Below are positions 8,301 to 15,870 of a stretch of DNA of 64,000 nt, piece after piece. The DNA lies in assembly GCA_034440115.1 (NCBI GenBank), contig JAWXBM010000101.1, forward strand, positions 1-64,000, in the 5' to 3' direction. The stretch comes from JAWXBM01 sp034440115 (GTDB lineage Bacteria > Pseudomonadota > Gammaproteobacteria > Xanthomonadales > SZUA-36). Within the stretch, counting starts at the first letter, position 1, and every line of letters starts with the position of its first letter. The notes beneath the pieces were generated by a model. It was not told the DNA's origin, searched no databases, and saw only the letters and a list, made by a program, of their open reading frames with translations. Made by a program: the position numbers and the translations under genes.

Positions 8301-8539
8301 TGGTGAGTGGGCACAAGTTTGAAGCGTTCTTGATCATTGAGAACCTGACCAACCTGATTAACAGCGAATGGGGTGTCCTGGAGGAAGTCAGCTTCCCTCG
8401 AATACAACCTATCGTTGATGCATCTATTGGAGCTGATGGCAAATATCTTTATGAAGAGTTTATTCAGCCTTCAGGCGAAAGCGTTGTAACCACAGCGTCT
8501 CAATGGAAAGCGCGTATTGGTTTAAGATACACATTCTGA
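5330..8539 (+). CDS. Oar-like TonB-dependent outer-membrane receptor
   Basis: The 1069-residue product has a signal peptide (cleavage likely after ALA-26), an N-terminal carboxypeptidase-regulatory-like beta domain (about 34-112), a TonB-box-like stretch (LEEVVVTAA), a plug domain (about 130-250) and a long beta-barrel ending in IGLRYTF with the terminal aromatic residue typical of outer-membrane proteins. Oar-like receptors take up large substrates or peptides using TonB energy; the substrate here cannot be read from sequence. The TonB-domain segment 256 bases upstream and the dyad cluster between them suggest local control. It stands alone: no substrate-binding lipoprotein or SusD-like gene is next to it. 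A hairpin terminator follows the stop. Confidence 0.9.
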   Translation: MNNRFRFITQISIALLMFLVSAVALAQETTSAARVTLYGPDGNAVSGQSVSITDTRTGATRSSTTSESGAASFRGLPVGGPYTVSVSSPNYANQTITDISLQLGDTYDVVLQLGSSTLEEVVVTAAMVETSRIATGPSSIFGLSDLENFPSINRDIRDIIQVDPRVYIDLGNRGSLQCAGANPRFNSLTVDGTRMNDNFGLNSSGYPTERQPFPFDSLQQIAVELAPFDVEYGGFSSCNINAVTKSGQNEWHGSAFYDYTSDSMTGDKINSKKINVGSFTEQRYGATLSGPIIKNKLFFFAAYEYLDGADTFDRGPADSDRALPVEGVSQAQFDEINQIAMDLYGYDPGGLPLSEPVTDEKIFLRLDWNINDDHRAALTYNWNDGYTVSGADRDSNELEFGYHYYERGAELTNYAGQLFSSWTDNFTTEAKVSYTELDNRQLSLNGIDFGEVQINTQFDHDGDGNNSRATVYLGADDSRHANKLYYETLQLKLAGTYTIGDHAITGGFEQEGFDVFNLFIQEAEGEYRFSNIAAFRAGTPNRITYENAAPSNIKADAAAAFQYDVNTAYLQDEFVVGDVTLIAGLRYDWYTGSDVPRQNDKFQGRYGFSNQQNLDGKDLFQPRLGFNWNVSDQLLVHGGVGRFGGGNPNVWLSNSYSTDGQTQVERQDRSGRSVFGIPFNGTGRPIWDIPQELFDAVASGTADSDVNATDPGFKIPSTWKINLGFNYNFGADQSWKANGDIIYSKAQDSATVVELTSQRVGTAPDGRPIYRQVDLLDPDCAIDPAASNCSSRRNLDFLLTNVEGSDAQQTLVSVGIGKEYYDAGFDWFLAYAYTKAEDVNPMTSSVAFSNFSTVTAADVNRPDRAPTDYVIPHRFTLRLNWGKAFFGDNMTRVNMFISHNEGRPYSYTFDTTNMFGDPTFFDRARSLLYVPTGISDSRVNFAPGFDTDAFFDFVNQSGLSKYAGEIAPRNEFNSSWWTKADLKISQEFPSLVSGHKFEAFLIIENLTNLINSEWGVLEEVSFPRIQPIVDASIGADGKYLYEEFIQPSGESVVTTASQWKARIGLRYTF

Positions 8540-8561
8540 TCTGAAAAACTTGCAGTAAGTG

Positions 8562-8589
8562 ACGGGGCGGAACTTCCGCCCCGTTTTTG
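8562..8589 (+). terminator. Rho-independent terminator of the receptor gene
   Basis: ACGGGGCGGA pairs with TCCGCCCCGT around a very short loop and is followed by TTTTTGTTT. It begins 22 bases after the receptor stop. Confidence 0.9.
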
Positions 8590-8658
8590 TTTGGAATTAC
8601 AATAGATTTTGGTTCTGATTTAAATCAATTCAGAACGGATTGCTAATGGAGATTTGCC

Positions 8659-10032
8659 TTGGTTGCTGATGCCGTATCCACCCGTATTTACCCTGCGGGT
8701 ATGCTCAATACCCTGAGCCGACAGGAAGTCGAACGACTGACCGATGTCAGCCGTGGCAATTTGGCTGAATTGCTGCGCCGATGCGCCTTGGCTGTCTTGA
8801 ACAGTGGAAGTATGACTGACGATGCGGAAGCCTTGTTGGCCCGATACCAGAACTTCAGCATCGAAGTACAACAGGTCAATCGCGGTCTGCGCCTGCAACT
8901 CACCGATGCCCCAGGTTCAGCCTTTGTAGATGGGCGCATTATTCAAGGTGTGCGAGAGTTATTATCCGCAGTCATTCGGGATCTGGTCTACTTTGACAGT
9001 GAAATCCTGGGCCATCCACACCATAATCTGGCCAGTTCCGAAGGCATTACCAACGCCGTATTTGAAATGCTCCGGAATGCCAACGCCCTGATTCCGCAGG
9101 TAGATCCTAATCTGGTAGTGTGCTGGGGCGGTCATTCCATACCCCGCGAAGAATACGATTACACCAAAACTTGCGGTTATCAATTGGGTTTGCGTGAGAT
9201 GAATATCATCACCGGTTGTGGCCCGGGTGCCATGAAAGGTCCGATGAAAGGGGCCACCATCTCTCACGCCAAGCAGAGATTGAAATCCCGTCGATATATT
9301 GGAATTTCAGAGCCTGGCATTATTGCCGCTGAATCGCCGAATCCGATTGTCAGTGAACTGATTGTCATGCCCGATATCGAGAAGCGGCTGGAAGCTTTTG
9401 TGCGGCTGGGTCACGGTATTATCGTATTTCCAGGTGGCGTAGGTACAGCAGAAGAGATTCTTTACCTGCTCGGTATATTGCTCAACCCGCAGAATACTGA
9501 GCTGCCTTTCCCCATGATCATGACAGGCCCCAAAGAGTCCGCTGCTTACTTCGAACAGATTGACCGTTTCATAGGTCTGACCCTTGGGAAAGAAGCGCAA
9601 AAACTTTACGAGATCATCGTCGGGGATCCCGCAGCGGTTTCGCAGCGCATGAAGCAAGGCCTGGATGAGGTGCGAAAATACCGCATTGCCAATAACGATG
9701 CATTTTACTTCAACTGGTTACTGAAAATTGAGGAGTCTTTCCAGATTCCTTTTGAGCCCACCCATGAAAATATGGCCGGTCTGATCATAGACCGAAGCTT
9801 GCCGAAACATGAATTGGCTGCGAATTTGCGTCGTGCCTTCAGTGGCATCGTAGCCGGTAACGTTAAGCCACAAGGCTTGGAAAATATCCGCAAACACGGC
9901 AATTTCGAGATTAATGGTGAGAAAGCCATCATGCTGGAACTGGATCAGTTGCTGACCGGCTTTATTCGTGACAACCGCATGAAGTTGCCAGGTGGCACTG
10001 GCTACAAGCCTTGCTACAAGGTTGTGAGCTGA
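8659..10032 (+). CDS. ppnN: Pyrimidine/purine nucleotide 5'-monophosphate nucleosidase PpnN (LOG family)
   Basis: The 457-residue product aligns from end to end with E. coli PpnN (YgdH, 454 residues). It shows CWGGHSI, ITGCGPGAMKGPMKGA and FPGGVGTAEE (about residues 257-266), the LOG-family nucleotide-binding motifs. The enzyme hydrolyses nucleoside monophosphates to base and ribose-5-phosphate and in E. coli is controlled by (p)ppGpp. The start is TTG 8659: an in-frame stop lies at 8644-8646, GGAGA lies about 6 bases before the TTG, and the first residues match the family N-terminus. It is transcribed alone and converges on the gene at 10060. Confidence 0.93.
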   Translation: MVADAVSTRIYPAGMLNTLSRQEVERLTDVSRGNLAELLRRCALAVLNSGSMTDDAEALLARYQNFSIEVQQVNRGLRLQLTDAPGSAFVDGRIIQGVRELLSAVIRDLVYFDSEILGHPHHNLASSEGITNAVFEMLRNANALIPQVDPNLVVCWGGHSIPREEYDYTKTCGYQLGLREMNIITGCGPGAMKGPMKGATISHAKQRLKSRRYIGISEPGIIAAESPNPIVSELIVMPDIEKRLEAFVRLGHGIIVFPGGVGTAEEILYLLGILLNPQNTELPFPMIMTGPKESAAYFEQIDRFIGLTLGKEAQKLYEIIVGDPAAVSQRMKQGLDEVRKYRIANNDAFYFNWLLKIEESFQIPFEPTHENMAGLIIDRSLPKHELAANLRRAFSGIVAGNVKPQGLENIRKHGNFEINGEKAIMLELDQLLTGFIRDNRMKLPGGTGYKPCYKVVS

Positions 10033-10059
10033 GTCCTTTGTCTAAGCTTGATCAGTTGC

Positions 10060-10797
10060 TCAAGGATTCTCTGGAATGCGCTTTTGGTGACGGTCCAGTG
10101 AAACGGCATCAGGGCCCATCAGGGCACGTACATCATTTAAGGTGATGCCCAAGGTGTAAACCAGTTCATCACCGTTTTCACCAGTTTCACGACGCAGCCA
10201 GCCGTTTTTCAACCACGCGTCGCGCGTCTGTGAGTCCAGGGTCTCTTCGGTTTCGCGTGCATAGGGGTCAGCATAGTGCTGCTCGGTGGCGAGTTCCAGT
10301 AAAGAATCTTTCAGATCAATGCCGGTCGCAGGTATACGCAACGCATAGCCGTTATCACTGGTAACCAACACATCCAGGGCACAGCCCTGCGGTAAGCCGC
10401 GATAGCGCTCAGCATCTTCCGGATCACGTCGCAGGAAAACCAGGTAGCGTCGGCCTTCTTCAACTACCGTGGGATTCGGAAAGTAACACTCGTTTGGGTG
10501 TAAACCGAATTCGTAAACATCGATAAATTCCAGAGGCTGGTCCACTTTGTAAGGAATGAGCACCTTGAGATATGCGCTGCCGGATACGGGGATGTCGCGA
10601 ACCAGCCGGTAATCACCATCACGCATTTGAACCAGTGCTACTACATCTGCCTCAGCAGCCAGTTCGGCCAGGCTGACCGGTGGCGTGGCTTCAATTGCCT
10701 CATTCGGCTCGTCGGAATTCCCGGCATTGGCGCAGAGGACCGGCGAAAACAGCAGGCAAAGCAATAAAAGGATTGGTGTTTGTTTATGGATTTTCAT
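10060..10797 (-). CDS. Secreted protein of unknown function
   Basis: With the start at 10797 the product is 245 residues and opens with a clear Sec signal peptide (MKIHKQTPILLLLCLLFSP...CANA). Earlier in-frame ATGs would bury this signal. The mature part is acidic, with two cysteines (NECYFPNP and GLPQGCALD) that could form a disulfide. I recognise no family. No Shine-Dalgarno sequence is visible, but TATAAT lies 9 bases before the ATG, so the transcript may be nearly leaderless. It probably acts in the periplasm. It is not closely linked to psd, which ends about 300 bases upstream on the same strand. Confidence 0.7.
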   Translation of the reverse strand: MKIHKQTPILLLLCLLFSPVLCANAGNSDEPNEAIEATPPVSLAELAAEADVVALVQMRDGDYRLVRDIPVSGSAYLKVLIPYKVDQPLEFIDVYEFGLHPNECYFPNPTVVEEGRRYLVFLRRDPEDAERYRGLPQGCALDVLVTSDNGYALRIPATGIDLKDSLLELATEQHYADPYARETEETLDSQTRDAWLKNGWLRRETGENGDELVYTLGITLNDVRALMGPDAVSLDRHQKRIPENP

Positions 10798-11095
10798 GGG
10801 TAGGGGATTATAGGTCCTGTCCGTTTGCATGTATCCATCTGACCGAAGCGGGGCTGTCAGGTTCCGAATGCCCAAGGCTGGAGACTTCAAGCATGGTTTG
10901 ATAGCCTTGCCGCCTGTCAATTTCTGAGTTGAAACCTTGATGAAACGCTTCAAGGTACGCAATCGAGCTAAATCCCTGGCTGGCATCTATGCTTTGCTGG
11001 CTTGTTCGGCTGGATGAGCAGAATGCCGAGCGGGCTTGCGGCTGGTAAACGACACAAACGATGAGCCAAAACCGGGACTGATCGTTCCGGTTTTT
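10798..11095. other. 298-base gap without a supported gene
   Basis: Two short plus-strand frames (10940-11017, 25 codons; 11014-11064, 16 codons) overlap as ATGA and are followed by the hairpin at 11068. They lack convincing ribosome sites and any recognised similarity, so I do not call them genes. A small RNA ending at the hairpin is possible. Confidence 0.4.
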
Positions 11096-11097
11096 TT
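11068..11097 (+). terminator. Hairpin with T-run reading rightward
   Basis: AAAACCGG (11068-11075) pairs with CCGGTTTT (11087-11094), extended by more T. In the plus direction this is a good intrinsic terminator, but no plus-strand gene precedes it. On the minus strand it sits directly after the psd stop (11096) and could end that operon less efficiently. Confidence 0.65.
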
Positions 11098-11959
11098 AGC
11101 GCAAGCGGCCCAGCTTCATACCGACTTGGACTTCATCATTCGGGCCCAGCTCGACCAGGCTGGCAACTGCCGCCGCAGGCAATAATACGATGACTGTGGA
11201 GCCCATATTGAAGCGTCCCAACTCGTCGCCTTTTTTCAGAACGATGTCACGCCGAGACCAGTCTCCGCTGACCACACGCCGGGCATAGGGTGGAGTGATG
11301 GTACCTGCCCATACCGTTTCCATGCTGGAAACCAGCATGGCACCTACCATTATTACGGCCATGGGGCCGTGAGTGGTTTGAAACAGGCAAACCACTCGCT
11401 CGTTTCGGGCAAACAGATTGGGCACCTGGCGCACGGTATAACTGGCCACGCTGAATAAGCGGCCAGGCACATGAATCATTTTCAGTAACTTGCCATCCAT
11501 CGGCATATGCACCCGGTGGTAATCCTTCGGTGACAAGTAGACGGTGTGGAAGAAACCGTTGCTGAATTCAGCAAACCCCGGATCGTTGCCCAGCAATGTG
11601 CGCAGGCTGTAATGATGGCCCTTGGCCTGAAACAAGCGGTCATTGGTGATGCGACCGCACTGACTGATGCGACCATCTGCCGGGCTGGTAAATGCTGCCG
11701 GGTCCGGGTCTTGTAGCCGCGCTCCTTTTTTCAATTCACGGGTGAAGAACTCATTGAAAGTGGCGTAGTCTGCTGCATCGTCGCTTTTCGCTTCTTCCCA
11801 ATTAACACCTGCCAGGCCACCCACAACCCATATTTGCAATGCCTTTAGAGGCACGAAACGTATACGCATAAAAGCGTTCACCAGCCGTGACAACAGGCGA
11901 TGCGGTAACAGGTATTGAATGCCGCACAGTAGTTTTTCGACGCTACCCATGAAGCCCAT
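11096..11959 (-). CDS. psd: Phosphatidylserine decarboxylase proenzyme
   Basis: The 287-residue product matches bacterial type I Psd in length. It contains FNEFFTRELK, SPADGRI, HRVHMPMDG, and near the C-terminus FNMGST, where self-cleavage between Gly-253 and Ser-254 would create the pyruvoyl cofactor. Most family members have LGST; the Met before Gly is a mild variant. The enzyme makes phosphatidylethanolamine at the inner membrane. Three bases separate the Sco1 stop from this start, so the two form one minus-strand unit. ATG 11950 is an alternative start. Confidence 0.95.
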   Translation of the reverse strand: MGFMGSVEKLLCGIQYLLPHRLLSRLVNAFMRIRFVPLKALQIWVVGGLAGVNWEEAKSDDAADYATFNEFFTRELKKGARLQDPDPAAFTSPADGRISQCGRITNDRLFQAKGHHYSLRTLLGNDPGFAEFSNGFFHTVYLSPKDYHRVHMPMDGKLLKMIHVPGRLFSVASYTVRQVPNLFARNERVVCLFQTTHGPMAVIMVGAMLVSSMETVWAGTITPPYARRVVSGDWSRRDIVLKKGDELGRFNMGSTVIVLLPAAAVASLVELGPNDEVQVGMKLGRLR

Positions 11960-11962
11960 TCT

Positions 11963-12601
11963 TCAATCTATGACTTGTAACAGGTCATGGCTCATGCTAC
12001 CGATTTGCTGAGGGGCTGGAAAAACACCAAACAGGGTCGCTTGAGGACTCAGCAGCACCAGGCTGGCGCTGTGGTCAACGGCATATTCCTTATCCTCAGC
12101 GTCGTGCTCTGCCACGTGATAGACAATACCCAGCTGCATGGTCAAGGCACGTAATTGCCGGTCATCGCCGGTCAGACCCTTCAACGCAGGATCGAAAAAC
12201 GACAGATATTCTGCCAGTTTTTGCGGCGTATCCCGATCAGGATCCACCGAAACCAGATAGATCACTGGCATTTCGCTTGCATCCAGCTTGCCAAGCAGTT
12301 CTTTGCGAACCTGTTGCAGTTGGTAGAGGGTATTAGGGCAAATGTCCGGGCAATTGGTAAAACCAAAAAACAGCAAAGACCATCGGTCCTTGAAATCACC
12401 CAGGGAAAAGGGCTGTCCAGACTCATCGATCAGTGCAAAATCGGCAATGGTTTTAGCTTCGGGTAGTACGATCAATGACTGCAGGTTGTTTTGCCCCCGC
12501 ATTTGCAGTGTCTTGAAAAACAGTGCTCCAGACAAGGCTGCCAACAGGGCCAGGCTGGCTGCCAGCAGGAAGAAACGTGTGTTATTTTTGCTTTGGCTCA
12601 T
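11963..12601 (-). CDS. SCO1/SenC/PrrC-family copper chaperone
   Basis: The 212-residue product has one N-terminal membrane anchor (residues 9-30) and a periplasmic thioredoxin-like domain. The copper ligands are present: Cys-84 and Cys-88 in TNCPDICPN and His-177 in VDHSAS. Sco proteins deliver copper to the CuA centre of cytochrome c oxidase. No oxidase genes are in the window, so its partner must lie elsewhere. It is the first gene of a two-gene unit with psd, and its start region is divergent from prmB. Confidence 0.93.
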   Translation of the reverse strand: MSQSKNNTRFFLLAASLALLAALSGALFFKTLQMRGQNNLQSLIVLPEAKTIADFALIDESGQPFSLGDFKDRWSLLFFGFTNCPDICPNTLYQLQQVRKELLGKLDASEMPVIYLVSVDPDRDTPQKLAEYLSFFDPALKGLTGDDRQLRALTMQLGIVYHVAEHDAEDKEYAVDHSASLVLLSPQATLFGVFPAPQQIGSMSHDLLQVID

Positions 12602-12684
12602 GCGTTAATCGATTCGGGTTTGGTGGGTGAATTATACTGACCTGCGAGCCTGAATGGGATTGCAATGATACAGGGAGAGTTGAG

Positions 12685-13599
12685 TTGAACGTCAGCCAAT
12701 GGATTGATCAAGCTGCGCAGGAGTTTCTCCAGGCTGGCTTACATTTTGGCCACGGTACCGATAACGCCAGCGACGAAGCGGTCTGGCTGGTGTTGCATAG
12801 TGTTGACGCCCCCTTGGATGGCAGCTTTGAGAACTGGCAACAAAAAGTCAGCGCAGAGCAGGCCAGGCGGATTCGTGACTTGATCAGTATCCGCTTGAGC
12901 AGTCGTCAGCCACTGGCTTATTTGCTGGGCAGCGCCTGGTTTGCAGGTCTGGAATTTGCGGTGAACGAGCATGTTCTGGTGCCGCGTTCTCCCATTGCAG
13001 AGCTCATTCTCGAGGTTTATTCACCATGGTTAAAGCCAGGCCAGCTGCATCGTGTGCTGGATATGTGCACGGGTTGTGGCTGCATAGCCATAGCCAATGC
13101 CGTTTACTTGCCGGAAGTCCAGGTTGATGCGGCCGATATCAGCAGCAGCGCGTTGGAGGTCGCAAAACACAATGTGGCGCTGCATGGGGTTGCCGACCGG
13201 GTCCGGCTGATACAGTCCGACTTGTTTACGGAACTGTCAGGGCAGAAATACGACCTGATTGTGTGCAATCCGCCTTATGTCGCCAATTTTCAGAGAAACA
13301 ATTTGCCGGCGGAATATCAGGCCGAACCGGAGCTTGGACTGTATTCTGGGGAGGATGGGCTGGATTTGTGCTTGCGCATCATGCTGCAATCACCCCATCA
13401 TCTGACAGAAGACGGTATCCTGATCTGTGAAGTGGGCGAAAGTGCAGATCGTCTGTCGGCAGTTTTGCCTGCAGTACCCTTTCTCTGGTTGGAATTTCAT
13501 TCTGGCGGTGAAGGCATTTTCCTGCTGGGAAGGGACCTTTTGCTGCAGTCTGCAGGTTGTATTGAAGCATTGATTGAGGATCGAAGTCGTGTCAGATAA
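12685..13599 (+). CDS. prmB: 50S ribosomal protein L3 glutamine methyltransferase
   Basis: The 304-residue product has the HemK-family layout: a helical N-terminal domain, VPRSPIAELI, the SAM-binding stretch VLDMCTGCGC and the catalytic NPPY at residues 195-198. PrmB methylates a glutamine of ribosomal protein L3. The start is TTG 12685 with AGGGAGAG 5 bases upstream. Its position directly before aroC, overlapping it by 11 bases, is the conserved gammaproteobacterial order and separates it from PrmC/HemK, which sits beside prfA. Confidence 0.94.
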   Translation: MNVSQWIDQAAQEFLQAGLHFGHGTDNASDEAVWLVLHSVDAPLDGSFENWQQKVSAEQARRIRDLISIRLSSRQPLAYLLGSAWFAGLEFAVNEHVLVPRSPIAELILEVYSPWLKPGQLHRVLDMCTGCGCIAIANAVYLPEVQVDAADISSSALEVAKHNVALHGVADRVRLIQSDLFTELSGQKYDLIVCNPPYVANFQRNNLPAEYQAEPELGLYSGEDGLDLCLRIMLQSPHHLTEDGILICEVGESADRLSAVLPAVPFLWLEFHSGGEGIFLLGRDLLLQSAGCIEALIEDRSRVR

Positions 13600-14680
13600 T
13601 TCCTTTGGTAAGTTGTTGCGTGTAACCACCTTCGGCGAAAGCCACGGGCCTGCAATTGGTTGCGTGATCGATGGTTGCCCGCCTTTATTGGAAATCAGTG
13701 CGGCAGAGATAAAGCAGCAACTGGAACGCCGGGCCACTGGTCGCTCCAGGCATACTTCACAGCGCCATGAGGCGGATGAAGTGCACATCCTGTCAGGTGT
13801 TTTTGAAGGCCGTACTACGGGTACATCGATTGCGCTGTTGATTGAGAATACCGATGCGCGCTCGAAAGATTATTCGGAAATCAAGACCCAGTTCCGGCCC
13901 GGGCACGCCGATTTCACCTATTGGAAAAAGTACGGCATTCGGGATTACCGGGGTGGTGGCCGCTCTTCTGCCCGTGAAACCACCATGCGGGTGGCTGCCG
14001 GCGCACTGGCGCGTAAATGGTTACATCAGGAGCTGGGTATTGAGATTCTTGGGTGGCTGGCGCAACTGGGACCCATTCGCACCGATGAAAACCCACAATG
14101 GGATAGCGTGGACGACAATCCTTTTTTCTGCCCGGATCCAGGCAAGGTACCGGAATTAGAGAGTTTTATGGATGCCTTGCGCAAATCCGGTGATTCAGCC
14201 GGTGCGCGGGTCAATGTAGTCGCCAGGAATGTACCGGCTGGTTTGGGCGCGCCCTTATACGGCAAGCTGGATGCCGAATTGGCGAGCGCCATGATGAGCA
14301 TCAATGCGGCCAAGGCGGTTGAAATCGGCGCAGGATTTGCCAGTGTTGCGCAAAAAGGTTCAGAGCATCGTGACGAAATGACCCAGCAGGGCTTCCTGAG
14401 CAACCACGCAGGAGGTATCCTCGGTGGTATATCCAGTGGGCAGGATATTTTGGTCAGCACAGCATTCAAACCCACCTCCAGTTTACGGCTACCCGGACGT
14501 AGCGTGGACCAGGATGGCAATGAAATCGAAATTGTAACCAAGGGCCGCCATGATCCCTGTGTGGGCGTCAGGGCCACGCCCATTGTGGAAGCCATGATGG
14601 CTTTGGTTTTGATGGATCACGTATTGCGTGACCGGGCCCAGATGGGTAAAACTCGAGGTGTACAGATTGCGCTTGATTGA
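13589..14680 (+). CDS. aroC: Chorismate synthase
   Basis: The 363-residue product catalyses the last step to chorismate, using reduced FMN. Family signatures are visible: SFGKLLRVTTFGESHG at the start, RGGGRSSARETTMRVAAGA in the middle and KGRHDPCV near the end. GTG 13589 is chosen because it gives the usual Met-Ser-x-Asn-Ser-Phe-Gly N-terminus and has GAGGA 8 bases upstream; the frame could begin earlier at TTG 13574. It overlaps prmB, implying joint translation. It feeds pheA, aroA (upstream step) and the trp genes found elsewhere in this window. Confidence 0.97.
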   Translation: MSDNSFGKLLRVTTFGESHGPAIGCVIDGCPPLLEISAAEIKQQLERRATGRSRHTSQRHEADEVHILSGVFEGRTTGTSIALLIENTDARSKDYSEIKTQFRPGHADFTYWKKYGIRDYRGGGRSSARETTMRVAAGALARKWLHQELGIEILGWLAQLGPIRTDENPQWDSVDDNPFFCPDPGKVPELESFMDALRKSGDSAGARVNVVARNVPAGLGAPLYGKLDAELASAMMSINAAKAVEIGAGFASVAQKGSEHRDEMTQQGFLSNHAGGILGGISSGQDILVSTAFKPTSSLRLPGRSVDQDGNEIEIVTKGRHDPCVGVRATPIVEAMMALVLMDHVLRDRAQMGKTRGVQIALD

Positions 14681-14733
14681 AATCAATAGAACGCTTATAA
14701 ACAACAGCTTACATTTACTAATTAACTGAATTT

Positions 14734-15807
14734 ATGAATAGAAAACCCAGAATTGCCGTCGTAGGTGCCACCGGCGCTGTTGGTGAAACCATGTTGTCCA
14801 TACTGGCAGAGCGCGGCCATCGCGAGGATAGAGTCGTGGCGCTGGCCAGTGAACGCTCCGTCGACGAAGACGTGGATTTCGGCAATACCCAACTGACTGT
14901 GCAGAACCTCGCCACATTTGATTTTACCGGCATCGATTACGCGCTGTTTTCCGCCGGAGGGTCGGTGAGCAAAGAGTTTGCACCGAAAGCGGCAGCCCGG
15001 GGAGCGATTGTCATCGACAATACTTCGGCCTTTCGTTACGACAAGGATATTCCTCTGGTGGTGCCGGAATGCAACGCGCATGTGCTGGATGGAATCAGCG
15101 GCGGTTGCATCATAGCCAACCCCAACTGCTCAACCATCCAGATGGTGGTCGCATTGGCCCCCATCCATCGTGAAGCCGGGATCAGCCGCATAAATGTGGC
15201 AACTTACCAATCGGTCTCCGGTGCAGGCCGCAAGGGCTTGAATGAGTTGGCCCACCAAACAGCCGCGAAACTCAACTTCAAGGAAATTGAGCCATCTGCT
15301 TTTGCCCAACCCATCGCCTTTAACGTGATCCCCCAGATTGATGAGTTGCTGGAAAACGATTACTCCCGTGAAGAGATGAAAATGGTCTGGGAAACGCAGA
15401 AGATACTCGAAGACGAAAATATTCTGGTCAATGCCACGGCAGTTCGAGTGCCGGTGTTTTATGGTCATGCCGAGGCGGTGCATTTTGAAACGCGCGAAGA
15501 CATCTCCCTTGAGCGGGTGCGCGAACTACTGCAAAACGCTGCCGGGGTAATGCTGGTGGAAGGCAAGGATAAACAGCATCCGACACCATTTACACATGGC
15601 GCTGGTAAGGATGCGGTTTATGTGGGCAGATTGCGGCGTGACATCAGCCACCCGCGCGGCATCAATATGTGGGTAGTAGCGGATAACGTCCGCAAAGGGG
15701 CTGCGCTCAATGCAGTTCAGATAATGGACTATCTTGAATCCAGGCAAACGCTGGCTGGCAACTCAGCCAAGGCGCACGTAAAATCGGTAGCAGCAAGTGC
15801 CGGATAA
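14734..15807 (+). CDS. asd: Aspartate-semialdehyde dehydrogenase
   Basis: The 357-residue product has the NADP-binding start VVGATGAVGETML and the catalytic cysteine Cys-132 in NPNCST. It also has the family segments YQSVSGAG and PVFYGHAE. It reduces aspartyl phosphate to aspartate semialdehyde for Lys/diaminopimelate, Met and Thr synthesis. asd followed by fimV and truA is the order seen in Pseudomonas and relatives. A 53-base AT-rich gap after aroC may hold its own promoter. Confidence 0.95.
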   Translation: MNRKPRIAVVGATGAVGETMLSILAERGHREDRVVALASERSVDEDVDFGNTQLTVQNLATFDFTGIDYALFSAGGSVSKEFAPKAAARGAIVIDNTSAFRYDKDIPLVVPECNAHVLDGISGGCIIANPNCSTIQMVVALAPIHREAGISRINVATYQSVSGAGRKGLNELAHQTAAKLNFKEIEPSAFAQPIAFNVIPQIDELLENDYSREEMKMVWETQKILEDENILVNATAVRVPVFYGHAEAVHFETREDISLERVRELLQNAAGVMLVEGKDKQHPTPFTHGAGKDAVYVGRLRRDISHPRGINMWVVADNVRKGAALNAVQIMDYLESRQTLAGNSAKAHVKSVAASAG

Positions 15808-15870
15808 CAATTCCCGAATGGAATCAACCGGCCCAGATTTGTGGAAAGTCGGGGCCTGGTGGAGGGACAG

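Noticed and set aside
8646..8669. Seven-codon leader frame overlapping the ppnN start
   Set aside because: No attenuator structure or regulatory codon pattern; GGAGA inside it is better explained as the ppnN ribosome site.
10940..11064. Two overlapping plus-strand small frames before a terminator
   Set aside because: Weak ribosome sites, no recognisable similarity and lengths expected by chance; recorded only as gap content.
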